Under the pieces are notes generated by a model, which saw nothing but the letters and a program-made list of their open reading frames with translations, was not told the DNA's origin and ran no database searches. This document shows, piece by piece, positions 1-8,732 of a DNA stretch of 64,000 bases (the first letter of the stretch is position 1; each line of letters begins with the position of its first letter). Made by a program: the position numbers and the translations under genes. The DNA comes from Pseudomonadota bacterium (GTDB lineage: Bacteria; Myxococcota_A; UBA9160; SZUA-336): assembly GCA_003247575.1 (NCBI GenBank), contig QJZC01000023.1, positions 47,815-111,814 on the forward strand, given 5' to 3'.

Positions 1-869
1 AGAAGCTTCGCGGAGTCCCCCATCGCCTCTCGGCAACGTTTCAGGATCCGAGCAGCATCGGCATCGTTCCAATCGTGGATCACGTGCTTGATCAGGTAGG
101 CGTCGGCGCCCTTCGGAATCTCGCCGAAGAAGTCCCCACCGATCGCGTCGAGCCGATCCGAGAGTCCAGCCGCCTGCGCCTCGTGTCGGGCGCGCTCGGC
201 GACAGCCGCCTGGTCGAAGACCGTGCCGCGCAGGTTCGGGAAGGCACTCAGGATTCCGATCAGCATCGCTCCGTTTCCCCCGCCGACGTCCACGACCCGC
301 TCGAACGCACCGAAGTCGTACACGGATACGACGGCGGCAGCGGTCTGTCGGGTGAACGCCGCCATCGCGCGGTCGAAGCGTGCTTCGACCACGGGATCTG
401 CGCGCAGTGCGTCGAACGCATCCCCGTCTGGATTCTCGCGTTTGAAGGCAGGCTCCCCGGTTCGGACGCAGTACTCGAGCTCGCGCCAGCTATCCTGAAT
501 CGACGTTCCGGCGAAGACCGCCATGGCATCCTTCATCGACCCGGGCGCATCCGCGCGTAGGAGAGCCCCCGTCGCGGTGAGCCCGAACGTGGTCGCCGGA
601 TCCTCGACCAGGACCCCCGCCGAGGTGAGCAGGCGCAGGACCCGAGCGAGCGCCCCCGCATGAGTCCCGGTCTCGGCAGCTAGATATTCGACCGAACGTG
701 GGCTGTCCCCGATGCGATCCGCGATCTCGAGCTCCACTGCGAGCGCGAGCGCGCGCGAGAGATAGTGGCCCACGGCGAGCTGGTAGAGCACCAGCCCTGG
801 GGGCAGGCTGGCCGCTCCCGACCTCGGGGCAGCGCTCGAAACTCGGTCGGATGAATCTGGGTGCGTCAT
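1..869 (-). CDS. O-methyltransferase, SAM-dependent (C-terminus off the window)
   Basis: The reverse strand from the ATG at 869 reads as a small-molecule O-methyltransferase of the hydroxyneurosporene / acetylserotonin methyltransferase type. The first ~110 residues form the winged-helix dimerisation domain (segment VLYQLAVGHYLSRALALA and following). The SAM-binding glycine motif DVGGGNG and the later GDFF and LIKHVIHDWND segments are visible. These are hallmarks of the family, in which the His of the last motif is the catalytic base. A good ribosome site (GAGGAGA) lies just upstream of 869. The 3' end is cut by the window edge, so roughly the last 50 residues are missing. It lies 108 bases downstream of an AraC regulator on the same strand, which may control it. 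The substrate cannot be told from the sequence. Confidence 0.9.
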   Translation of the reverse strand, partial: MTHPDSSDRVSSAAPRSGAASLPPGLVLYQLAVGHYLSRALALAVELEIADRIGDSPRSVEYLAAETGTHAGALARVLRLLTSAGVLVEDPATTFGLTATGALLRADAPGSMKDAMAVFAGTSIQDSWRELEYCVRTGEPAFKRENPDGDAFDALRADPVVEARFDRAMAAFTRQTAAAVVSVYDFGAFERVVDVGGGNGAMLIGILSAFPNLRGTVFDQAAVAERARHEAQAAGLSDRLDAIGGDFFGEIPKGADAYLIKHVIHDWNDADAARILKRCREAMGDSAKL

Positions 870-977
870 GGCTGTTCTCCTCTGCGAAGGTTCGAGGACC
901 CAGTCTAGGGCGCCGCCTGAGCCGCGACTTGGACGAAACGGCGGAGGACCCGTCTTATGAAGGAACCCTTCGAAGCG

Positions 978-1880
978 TCAGCCAGAGACGACGTCGACAC
1001 CGTCCAGACCCTCACCGAGTACACGCAGGTATGCGCGTGGCGAGAGCCCCGTAAGCGTGCGGAATTCGCGGTTGAGGTGGGGCTGGTCGTAGTAGCCACA
1101 GTCGAGCGCGATGCCGGCGAGATCGCCTGCTGAGCCCCGCGCGATTCGCTCCAGCGCGCGCCGAAAGCGTCCGATTCTCGCGAGCCGCTTGGGAGGAAGG
1201 CCGATCTCGTGAGTAAAGAGCTCGCGGAGCCGACGCGACGAGAGCCCGCAAGCACGGGCCAGCTCGCTCGTTCGGAAGTCACCGCCGACCAGCAGTCGTA
1301 GCGCAGGGGGGAGCGCTGGGTGTGGACCCGGAGCTTCGCGCAGGCGCGAGACAACCCATGCCTCGAACAGGTCCAGTGCCCGGCCCAGATCAGGCGCATC
1401 GAGCATCTGCTCGCGTGTCTCGGCCAGGTGGGAACGCGGTTCGAATGCGCTTTCGAGCGACTGAACTCGACCCGCAACATTGGTCAGTGGCATCCCGCCG
1501 AGAAGTCTCCACGCACCGAGCGGCGTGAGGCGCGCGGCGACCACCCGGGTCGAGGGCTCGAGGCATTCGAACGTCGTCGGTCGCTCGTGGAGCCCTGAGA
1601 CGAACCCCTGTTCGAAGAGCGAAGTGGCCACACCACCCCCGCATTCCGTGAGTCGTTGCGGCGCACTCAGGTGCAGCATCAGCATCACCTCACCGTTCGG
1701 AAGGGTGCGGTGCCGTTCGCCAACCTGGGCGGCCACGCCCGCCCAGAGCTCGATGATCGACCCGCAGAGCTCGGGAAGGGGCGATCGCCGCCAGAGCTCC
1801 CAGGGCAGTCCGGCGGACACGCCGAACGACAACGTCGTGCGCGGTCCGGGATCTGGAGCGGAGAGGATCGGGGCGGCCAT
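978..1880 (-). CDS. AraC-family transcriptional regulator
   Basis: This 300-residue protein has an N-terminal sensing domain of about 170 residues and a C-terminal AraC-type double helix-turn-helix. The second recognition helix region, GYYDQPHLNREFRTLTG followed by SPRAYL, is the classical AraC signature. The N-terminal half resembles the DUF6597-type effector domain found in many AraC regulators (ELWAG and LPNGEVMLMLHL segments). It sits upstream of the methyltransferase on the same strand and may regulate it or be co-transcribed with it. The effector is unknown. The ATG at 1880 starts the longest open frame and places the domains at normal positions. Confidence 0.9.
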   Translation of the reverse strand: MAAPILSAPDPGPRTTLSFGVSAGLPWELWRRSPLPELCGSIIELWAGVAAQVGERHRTLPNGEVMLMLHLSAPQRLTECGGGVATSLFEQGFVSGLHERPTTFECLEPSTRVVAARLTPLGAWRLLGGMPLTNVAGRVQSLESAFEPRSHLAETREQMLDAPDLGRALDLFEAWVVSRLREAPGPHPALPPALRLLVGGDFRTSELARACGLSSRRLRELFTHEIGLPPKRLARIGRFRRALERIARGSAGDLAGIALDCGYYDQPHLNREFRTLTGLSPRAYLRVLGEGLDGVDVVSG

Positions 1881-2236
1881 CCTGACAGCCTACCATGCGA
1901 CCACTGCAGCGGCCCTCCCGGGCGGCCCTTGCAGCAAACTCGATCTTGCGGGTGATTTGCGGCTTCTGGCCAGACCGCCGGACTGCTACCGACTCGAGCC
2001 AGTTTGCTACGCGCCTCGGCGGTGTAAGGGTCACATCCGGCAGCGCGAACGACACGGATGGCCCTTCGATTGCGAAGCGCAATCCGTCGCCACACCGGAA
2101 CACAATGCATGCGCGGCGACGGCACTCGCATTGTTCGTCACGTGGCGCGCGATCTTGGTAGGCAGTAGAAGCGAACCCAGTCTCGAGCTAGAGCCAGATG
2201 CAGGTGTTTGTGGCGTCGGGTCGGAGGCACCGACCT
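1881..2236. other. Intergenic stretch, no gene recognised
   Basis: These 356 bases separate the start of the AraC regulator from the stop of the upstream membrane protein on the same strand. Short open frames exist on both strands, but none has a recognisable domain or convincing ribosome site. It presumably carries the promoter of the AraC regulator. Confidence 0.5.
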
Positions 2237-3862
2237 TCAGTTCGAGCGCGAGACCGCTGCGGACTCTGTGCGACCGCACTTAAGCTCGAAGAGTGCCCAG
2301 TTGCCAAAGGCTGCGCGCGGTTCGAGCCGGTCGAGCCCGAATTGCACCATCTGAAGCAATCCGGCTCGACTCCAGCTCCATGGCTTGGTGGACGGTGGGT
2401 CCGCTAGAAACTCTGGAACTGGCTTGCCCAGGTTCACGACGAGATGTGGACGTGGACGCTGGCAGAGCTCGCGAAGCTGGCGCTGATTCGCCATGACCTC
2501 GTCCTGGTAGTCGCGGGACGCAATGATCCCGTCGAGCGGAACGACTGGCAGCGTTCCATAGTACGCGAGCGCTCCGGGCCAATAGGCTCCGACGGTCGCG
2601 TTGGTGGGAATCGAGGTGCGCAGATGCTCCGCCATGCGCAACCGATCCACCCAGGCCGGATGAGGAGTCGGCACCGAGCTCGCCGTCATCGCGCAGGAAC
2701 CCAGCGCAAGCGCGCCCCACACGACTACAGGCCTGCGCGTGAAGCGCACTACGAGAAGGTTGAGCATCGAGACGAGACTCAGGGCGAGTAGAAGCGTTTC
2801 CGGAAGGAAGTAGTACGAGGTGTAGGGCCGAACCTCCCGATGATAGCCATACATGACGAGTGCGTGCAGCCCAGCAGACAGAGCGAGCCAGACAAGCAAG
2901 CGCCTCCCGGATGGCTGCTCGATCACGGAGTCTCGCTGCGAGACCGTCGCCCCGATCACGACCAAGCCCGTGAGAATGACAGCCAGTGCAGTGGGTGCAG
3001 ACCGAATCTCTAGCGGATACCAGGCCATGTTCTTGAGAAACGCCGTGGCGAGACCCCACCATTCATCTGAAGCCAAATAGGCACTGAGGGATGGATACCA
3101 CAATTCTAGATAGAACTGCTTAGCCCGCCCGCTCAACGGTACCAAAGCATCGAACCAGACGACGTTGGCTACCAGATAGGGTAGAACCACCAAGCTCATC
3201 GCAGCTCCGGCCCCCGCGAGAGTCCGCCAGCTCCGCTGTACTGCAACGAGAGCCATAGCCACGATCCCAAAGACGAAGCAGTCCGTTCTGGCCAAGAACA
3301 CGAGGCCAGATGTCAGACCAATCAAGACACCGCTGGCGAGCTGGTCCCCGGATCGGTCGAGCGCGCCTAACAAGACGATCGCGTGTACGGGAATCAGGAG
3401 CCAGAGCAGAGGAGTCTCGAGGCCCTGCAGAACCCAAGCTTGAAAGGGAGCCGAAAGTGTGGTGAGCGCGAAGAACCCCAGGATCGTGCCCGCCGGGATG
3501 CGGTGCAACAACAGTCGCAGCCAGGCAACGGTCCCCAGGAGAAACGCAAAGGCACCTAGAAACAAGGAGATGCGATCCATGTCGACGCCTGGAAGGATCG
3601 AGCGGGCCGCTACCAGCAGTCCCATCCAGAGAGGTTGAACGCCGTTGGTCAGCATTCCAGGGTGAAATGCGAGCTCGGATCGCATGACCACGGCATCGGC
3701 CATGACCATGTAGAAGAACGCGTCGTCGAAGAGAGAGCCGGTCGCGGCGATCGCTCGAGGATCACCGAAGCTCCGTTGTGCAACGAGCAGGCCCGTAGCT
3801 AGAAGTACACTGCACGAAACGAACCCAGCTACCCGAAGAGGCGCAGACTTGGCTTCTTTCAT
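2237..3862 (-). CDS. Polytopic membrane protein, GT-C (GT39/PMT-like) glycosyltransferase fold
   Basis: A 541-residue integral membrane protein when started at the ATG at 3862; the longer open frame to 4057 adds residues that look non-coding. The N-terminal hydrophobic helix is followed by a loop with an acidic pair (SLFDDAFFYMVMADAVV) and then NGVQPLWMG. This resembles the first luminal loop of GT-C glycosyltransferases, where acidic residues help bind metal or lipid-phosphate sugar. About ten further hydrophobic segments precede a soluble C-terminal region of about 130 residues. Such proteins usually transfer sugars from polyprenyl-phosphate donors outside the inner membrane. No other glycan gene is adjacent, so the acceptor is unknown. 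Confidence in the GT-C assignment is moderate; confidence in the gene is high. Confidence 0.8.
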   Translation of the reverse strand: MKEAKSAPLRVAGFVSCSVLLATGLLVAQRSFGDPRAIAATGSLFDDAFFYMVMADAVVMRSELAFHPGMLTNGVQPLWMGLLVAARSILPGVDMDRISLFLGAFAFLLGTVAWLRLLLHRIPAGTILGFFALTTLSAPFQAWVLQGLETPLLWLLIPVHAIVLLGALDRSGDQLASGVLIGLTSGLVFLARTDCFVFGIVAMALVAVQRSWRTLAGAGAAMSLVVLPYLVANVVWFDALVPLSGRAKQFYLELWYPSLSAYLASDEWWGLATAFLKNMAWYPLEIRSAPTALAVILTGLVVIGATVSQRDSVIEQPSGRRLLVWLALSAGLHALVMYGYHREVRPYTSYYFLPETLLLALSLVSMLNLLVVRFTRRPVVVWGALALGSCAMTASSVPTPHPAWVDRLRMAEHLRTSIPTNATVGAYWPGALAYYGTLPVVPLDGIIASRDYQDEVMANQRQLRELCQRPRPHLVVNLGKPVPEFLADPPSTKPWSWSRAGLLQMVQFGLDRLEPRAAFGNWALFELKCGRTESAAVSRSN

Positions 3863-4587
3863 CGGATCAGTATAGCGGGCATGCGCAGCCTCACCGAGCT
3901 CTGCCACAGGAGATTGTCGAACCTTCGCACGATTCCCGCGCATAAACGCACCCAACGAAGTCCCACTGACGCTGAGTCGCCGCACGGACGAAGAACATCT
4001 ACAAAGCCGCGCACGCTCGACTCCAAACATCGAGAGCAGCTTGATCTGGGATCGCACACGTCAGAAATTCGACCTCATAATTTATGAAGTAATCTTTATG
4101 TGCATAACAGGCCGACCTCGAGTCGGCGCAGTCCGAACGTTCGAAGCCGGTTCCTCTGCTTCATGTCCAATCAGTAGAATGAGGCTCATGCCTTGCGGGA
4201 TCCGCGCCGGAATCGTCGCGTTCGCGTTGCAAAGGATTCTGACTGCAAAGCGCATACCGAGATGACTCGGTCTCTCGATTCCACAGAATCTTCGGTTTGC
4301 ACAAGCTCTACGCAGAAATCGGAGAACCTCAGCAGCCAGCCGTTGGCGGCGCAGCGATCGAACTCGGAACGACTCAGTAGCGCTCACGGCCACCATGCGG
4401 GCCGACATTCCCACAAACACTCCAGGGGGGACACGACCGCTCGTCGAGCCCCTTCACGGACACTTCACCGCACGCCGCTCACGCATCCCCATCCAACAAC
4501 CGAACGCGCCAACCGGGCCCGTACCCACCTCGACGGGCGCCACCGCCATCAACTCGCGGCCCTGAATCTCCGAAGCAGGACGCGGGA
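3863..4587. other. Long intergenic region with an AT-rich segment
   Basis: This stretch of about 725 bases lies between the divergent membrane protein and the kinase relic. The open frames in it have Arg/His-rich, repetitive compositions typical of non-coding GC-rich DNA. The segment around 4070-4110 is clearly AT-richer than the surroundings and contains a palindrome listed separately. The downstream part may be further decayed remains of the kinase gene, but I could not recognise any. Confidence 0.45.
4075..4087. promoter_or_regulatory. AT-rich palindrome, possible operator
   Basis: TCATAA and TTATGA form a perfect inverted repeat around a single central T, inside an unusually AT-rich patch of an otherwise GC-rich window. 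It lies about 210 bases upstream of the membrane protein start at 3862. A role as an operator or promoter element is inference only. Confidence 0.3.
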
Positions 4588-5305
4588 ATGCGTGCGATCG
4601 CGGGATACACACCAGAGAAACTCCTGCAATCGCGGAGAGGGATTGGTCGGCAGGTCTATCTGGGTACACGCGCGAGCGACGCGCTCGAGGTAGTGCTCAA
4701 ACATTTCCCCTGGACGGACCCAGCTGCCGTGCGCGAGTTCGAGATCCTGCGCGGCCGACCCCGCACACAGGCCAGACCACGTGCAGAGCCGAGACTCCGC
4801 TCATCGGAGCGGACCGGCGCTTCCTTTCGCCGGAGCAGACGGGTCACAATGGATCGCGGACTCGACTCTCGCAGCGATCTCTACTCGTTCGGGGCGACGC
4901 TCTGCTGACGACTCACTGGGGAGCCACCCTTCCCAGACCCGCTCGGACTGATCCATGCGCACCTGCCCCGTGCTCCGCTGCCCTCCCCCACGAGCGCCGA
5001 CCGGAGATCGCCCTCACCCTGTCACACATGGTGCTGCCTCTCCTGCAGAAGCTACTCAAGAGATACAGGATCTCTATCTCTACATGAGCATCCACATCCT
5101 CACGATTCGGATCCTGTTAGGCGAATACGAAAAGACTTTCGAGGAGGCCGAACGCGTGCGTGATCGCACGTTCCAGGTCCAGATTGGAACGCACGTGGGG
5201 GACTTCGTATTGATGCGGGAATCGAGCTCCGCATTGCTGGCCCAGTCGGCGTGTGGCGCGACCGCGAAAGTACACCCAGAACTGTTGGAAACGCCTGACA
5301 CGTGA
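4588..5305 (+). pseudogene. Decayed Ser/Thr kinase-ATPase-TPR gene (relic of the paralogue family)
   Basis: Fragments in different frames line up, in order, with the intact kinase encoded at 26329-30144. The kinase N-lobe (GYTPEKLL, then VVLKHF and REFEIL) starts at 4588. After a deletion and frame change, LSPEQTG is readable at 4824-4847, followed by MDRGLDSRSDLYSFGATL. A TGA at 4906-4908 sits where the intact paralogue has Trp. In the same frame beyond the stop is RLTGEPPF, matching MLTGRPPF. After another frame change comes HMVLPLLQKLLKRYR, matching the end of the kinase domain. The last part, from about 5075, matches the TPR region of the paralogue (FEEAERVRDRTFQ against FAESERIYADLFR). 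The whole ATPase domain is missing. With a nonsense codon, frameshifts and a large deletion, the gene is dead. Confidence 0.8.
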
Positions 5306-5358
5306 ACACTGTTCTGATCCGAGCAATACTTATAGGAACGTTCAACGAACTTCGAGCC

Positions 5359-5367
5359 AAAGGAGGG
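5359..5367 (+). promoter_or_regulatory. Strong ribosome binding site fixing the start at 5371
   Basis: AAAGGAGGG lies three bases upstream of the GTG at 5371. It is far better than anything before the in-frame GTG at 5302, so the shorter start is preferred. Confidence 0.7.
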
Positions 5368-5370
5368 AAC

Positions 5371-6162
5371 GTGCCAACACCTTTCCATGAAAGTGGCGTC
5401 GTAGGTAATACAACTCACGAATGGAGGGAAATCAATCTTTCGCAGGTGCATGGACCACACGTGGCCATCTTCGCGGCCATGCAGTCCTTCAACGGAGCGG
5501 ACACGGCCGCGCCCCGCCTGAGAGCGCAAACCAGCTTTCAGGTAATGATCGAGGAAGAGAAGTCGCGCGACCCTGAGATCAGGCACGTCGGAGAGCAGCT
5601 CGGCTACCTCGCGCTTCGCACGGGAGCGATACTCGGCGATCATCAACAGCCGATCGGAGAGGTTCGAACGATCGAGATCAGACAGCAGAATGCGAACGCC
5701 TGGCAAACGATCAAACCAGAGCACTCATACAAAGATCCGGTGGTCATCACCCAGATGATGACTCGCTACGGCCCGGATCCAGCGCACATCCGCTTACGCA
5801 ACGTGAGCCCGGCATCGTTCGACTTGCAGATCGAAGAGTGGGACTATCTAGACGGACCGCACGCTCGAGAGTCCGTCGGATACCTGATCGCCGATCGCGG
5901 CGTCCACCTGCTCGATGGCGGCAAGATCCTGGAAATCGGATCTGCCGACATGAACCACAACTGGACTACGATCTCCCTACAAGCTGGATTCTCTTCAGCT
6001 CCTGTCGTGCTGAGTCAATGCCAGACCTTCGCAGGACCGCAAGCCGTGGTCACCCGCCAACGCAACGTCACGGCCCAGTCGCTCCAGATTCGCCTCCAGG
6101 AAGAGGAGAGAAACGACGGCGTACACGCCATCGAGAAGGTAGGCTGGCTCGCGATTGCTTGA
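5371..6162 (+). CDS. Repeat protein with lectin-like extracellular domain units
   Basis: This 263-residue protein consists of about three related units. Each has a strand like WQTI or WREI, then a PVVI/PHVAI segment, an MQSF/MMTRYG/CQTF segment, RNVSPASFDLQIEEWDY or RNVTAQSLQIRLQEEE, and an ending like VGYLI or VGWLAI. This pattern matches repeat modules seen in secreted adhesin-like and calcium-binding proteins of Myxococcota and cyanobacteria, often at their C-termini. No signal peptide is visible from the GTG at 5371, so export, if any, would not be by the classical route. The gene directly follows a dead kinase gene and is followed by a good hairpin terminator. Function is unknown; a carbohydrate- or surface-binding role is an inference from repeat type. 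Confidence 0.8.
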   Translation: MPTPFHESGVVGNTTHEWREINLSQVHGPHVAIFAAMQSFNGADTAAPRLRAQTSFQVMIEEEKSRDPEIRHVGEQLGYLALRTGAILGDHQQPIGEVRTIEIRQQNANAWQTIKPEHSYKDPVVITQMMTRYGPDPAHIRLRNVSPASFDLQIEEWDYLDGPHARESVGYLIADRGVHLLDGGKILEIGSADMNHNWTTISLQAGFSSAPVVLSQCQTFAGPQAVVTRQRNVTAQSLQIRLQEEERNDGVHAIEKVGWLAIA

Positions 6163-6168
6163 GTCATG

Positions 6169-6208
6169 GCCCGGTTGTCGGCTGTTCCAATGCGGCCGGC
6201 AACCGGGC
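6169..6208 (+). terminator. Hairpin terminator after the lectin-like repeat gene
   Basis: GCCCGGTTG at 6169-6177 pairs with CAACCGGGC at 6200-6208, and the loop has additional GC pairing. It begins seven bases after the stop codon at 6162. No T-run follows, as is common in GC-rich genomes. Confidence 0.5.
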
Positions 6209-6360
6209 GGCTCACTCGCAACTCACTCGACTCAGAGATGCTCGCGCCTGCCACAAGCTAACAGGCATGCGCGCCTCCAGAACCGAGGGTAGATCTGGGT
6301 CCGGGCGGGTGCACTTCGGACTCGCTCCGCTCGGGCTCACTAACGTCCGATACGGACCGC

Positions 6361-8658
6361 ATGCGGCTCTCGATCACAAGCCTCGTGCTCGACCTATCGA
6401 TGCGCTCGAAGCTGATGCTGCTCTTCATGGCGGTCGGGATCATTCCAACGATCGCTGTCACCTGGATTGCAGTTCAACGCGCCGGCGCATCACTCGAAGC
6501 GGCCAAGCAGTACGAGCGCCAGAACCTCGAGGCCCAGCTGGTCGCCCAACTGGTGGCCAATCGAGTAAACAAGAAGGCGGCCATCGACGACTACTTTCGG
6601 CGTATCGAGGACCAGATCGTAACATTTTCGCAGAACCGAATGGTCATCGATGCCATGCGCGACTTCTCGCGCACCTTTGGACGCTACGCCAATGAGTCCG
6701 GCGCCGTAGGGGGCAACACCGCAGATCTCGCCGCGAAACTTCGCACCTACTACAGCAAGGAGTTCAGTGAGGAGTACCGGAAGCAGAATCAAGGACGAGA
6801 TCCGCAGGCCGAGCGCTACTTCGAACAGCTCGACGATCAGGCCATCCATCTGCAACATGCCTATATCCGAGCCAATCCCCACCCTCTCGGAAGCAAGGAG
6901 AAGCTCGACCGTGCGCCGACCCTCACGAGCTATGACCGCGTCCACGGAATCGTCCACCCGGTAATCCGCACATATCTCGAACGCTTCGGCTACTACGACA
7001 TCTTTCTGGTCGATCACCAGACCGGCCGGATCCTGTACTCGGTGTTCAAGGAGCTCGACTTCGCCACCTCGCTCCTCGATGGGCCGTATCGAGACACCAA
7101 CTTTGCCCAAGCCTTCCGAGAGGCCCGCAATCTCTCCAAGCCAGACTCGGTTCTGCTCGTCGACTTCGCACGCTACACACCCTCGTACGAGGCTCCGGCG
7201 AGCTTCATTGCTTCTCCGATCTACGACGGCGACCAGCAGCTCGGGATTGCAATGTTCCAGATGCCCCTGGATCGCATCACCCAGGTGATGAGCCTCCGAG
7301 CGGGACTGGGCGAGTACGGCGAAACGTACCTGGTGGGCCCCGATGGACTCATGCGCTCGGACTCCTTCCGTGACCCCGAGAATCGATCGGTGACAGCCTC
7401 GTTCCGGCAGCCAGAAACCGGACGGGCTTGGAACGAGGCCATACGCGCCGCGATCGAGGACGGCCAGACCGGCGAGACCACGATCGACGGGTACCTCGGG
7501 GAACGGATTCTCAGCGCCTACGCTCCAGTAGACCTCGGACCCTTCCGATGGGCCATTCTCTCGGAGCGGCCCGAGTCCGACCTACTGGACTCCATCCAGG
7601 CCCTCGAGGAGCTCGATTCTCGCAGCCGGACCACCCTACTGCTCTCGAGCGCCAGCGCCGTAGCACTCGCCGCCCTTCTGATCTCCTTCGTCGCCGTTGC
7701 GGTCGCTCGACATCTGACAGATCCTCTGGCAGAGACCGTGGGTGTACTCGAGGTCTTGGCTGCGGGTGACCTGACGCGAAGCGTTCGCGTTCGCTCGAAT
7801 GACGAGGCGGGCAAGATGGGTGCAGCCATGAATACGGCCATTTCGAGCATGAGTCGCACAGTGCGCGTTCTCGCACAAAGCGCAGAGCAGCTCGATCGCT
7901 CGGCGGGGGACATTCATGGCGTCAGCCAGGATATCAGCACCGCCGCCGACCAGACGTCGCGCCAGGCAGACGAAGCGTCGTCTGCAGCCGACGAGGTTCG
8001 CAACATCATGCAGACGATCGCTTCCGGGATCGATCAGATGGGAGCCAGCATTTCTGAGATCGCTCGGAGCGCGAGCGACTCCGCACGCGTTGCGACTCTC
8101 GCCGTCGGAGAGACGCAGGCCGTAGCGAGTTCCGTTCGCAAATTCGGGGAGAGCAGCGCGGAAATCGGCAGCGTGGTCAACCTGATCACCGAGGTTGCAG
8201 AGAAGACCAACCTGCTCGCTCTCAACGCTACGATTGAAGCGGCGCGAGCAGGAGACGCGGGAAAGGGCTTCGCAGTCGTTGCGAATGAGGTCAAGGAGCT
8301 GGCCAAGGCCACCTCGAACGCGACCGAGGAGATCCGGAGCCGAATCGAAGCCATCCGCAGCGACAGCCAGGCGGCTGTGAGCTCGATCGCCACCATCACG
8401 AAGGTGACCCACCAGATCAACGATATCGCGGGCAACATCGCCAGTGCGGTGGAGCAGCAGAGTGCAACCTGCAAGGAGCTCGGGCGAAACGTGACCGAAG
8501 CGGCGCGCGAGAGCACTGCGATTGCCAAGAGCATCGCAAGCGTGGCACAGGCGGCCGGGCACACTTCAGAGGGGGCAGCGGGTATGCGAAAATCCGCCGA
8601 GACTCTCTCGGAAATGGCCCAAGAGCTGACTGAATCCGTGTCGCGATTTCGCGTATAA
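6361..8658 (+). CDS. Methyl-accepting chemotaxis protein (dCache-like sensor)
   Basis: A 765-residue transmembrane chemoreceptor. A first membrane helix at about residues 17-38 is followed by a large periplasmic region (about 40-420) with the layout of a double-Cache ligand-binding module, including the [16 protein letters not shown] and [15 protein letters not shown] segments. A second membrane helix at about 424-448 leads into a HAMP domain and a long cytoplasmic coiled-coil signalling domain. The highly conserved hairpin tip is present ([19 protein letters not shown] then [15 protein letters not shown]). It would signal to a CheA/CheW array; no che genes are in the window, so it is an orphan receptor gene. 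The ligand is unknown. The ATG at 6361 lacks a clear ribosome site; an in-frame ATG at 6400 is an alternative. Confidence 0.93.
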   Translation: MRLSITSLVLDLSMRSKLMLLFMAVGIIPTIAVTWIAVQRAGASLEAAKQYERQNLEAQLVAQLVANRVNKKAAIDDYFRRIEDQIVTFSQNRMVIDAMRDFSRTFGRYANESGAVGGNTADLAAKLRTYYSKEFSEEYRKQNQGRDPQAERYFEQLDDQAIHLQHAYIRANPHPLGSKEKLDRAPTLTSYDRVHGIVHPVIRTYLERFGYYDIFLVDHQTGRILYSVFKELDFATSLLDGPYRDTNFAQAFREARNLSKPDSVLLVDFARYTPSYEAPASFIASPIYDGDQQLGIAMFQMPLDRITQVMSLRAGLGEYGETYLVGPDGLMRSDSFRDPENRSVTASFRQPETGRAWNEAIRAAIEDGQTGETTIDGYLGERILSAYAPVDLGPFRWAILSERPESDLLDSIQALEELDSRSRTTLLLSSASAVALAALLISFVAVAVARHLTDPLAETVGVLEVLAAGDLTRSVRVRSNDEAGKMGAAMNTAISSMSRTVRVLAQSAEQLDRSAGDIHGVSQDISTAADQTSRQADEASSAADEVRNIMQTIASGIDQMGASISEIARSASDSARVATLAVGETQAVASSVRKFGESSAEIGSVVNLITEVAEKTNLLALNATIEAARAGDAGKGFAVVANEVKELAKATSNATEEIRSRIEAIRSDSQAAVSSIATITKVTHQINDIAGNIASAVEQQSATCKELGRNVTEAARESTAIAKSIASVAQAAGHTSEGAAGMRKSAETLSEMAQELTESVSRFRV

Positions 8659-8732
8659 CCGCAGCGCGTGAGGCGCGCTCCCGTCTCTCACAGAGGCACG
8701 CGTGCCCTAGACTCTGAGCGCCGGCCCTTGGA

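Noticed and set aside
4193..4693. 166-residue plus-strand frame before the kinase relic
   Set aside because: Arg/His/Ser-rich filler with no conserved segment, out of frame with the relic.
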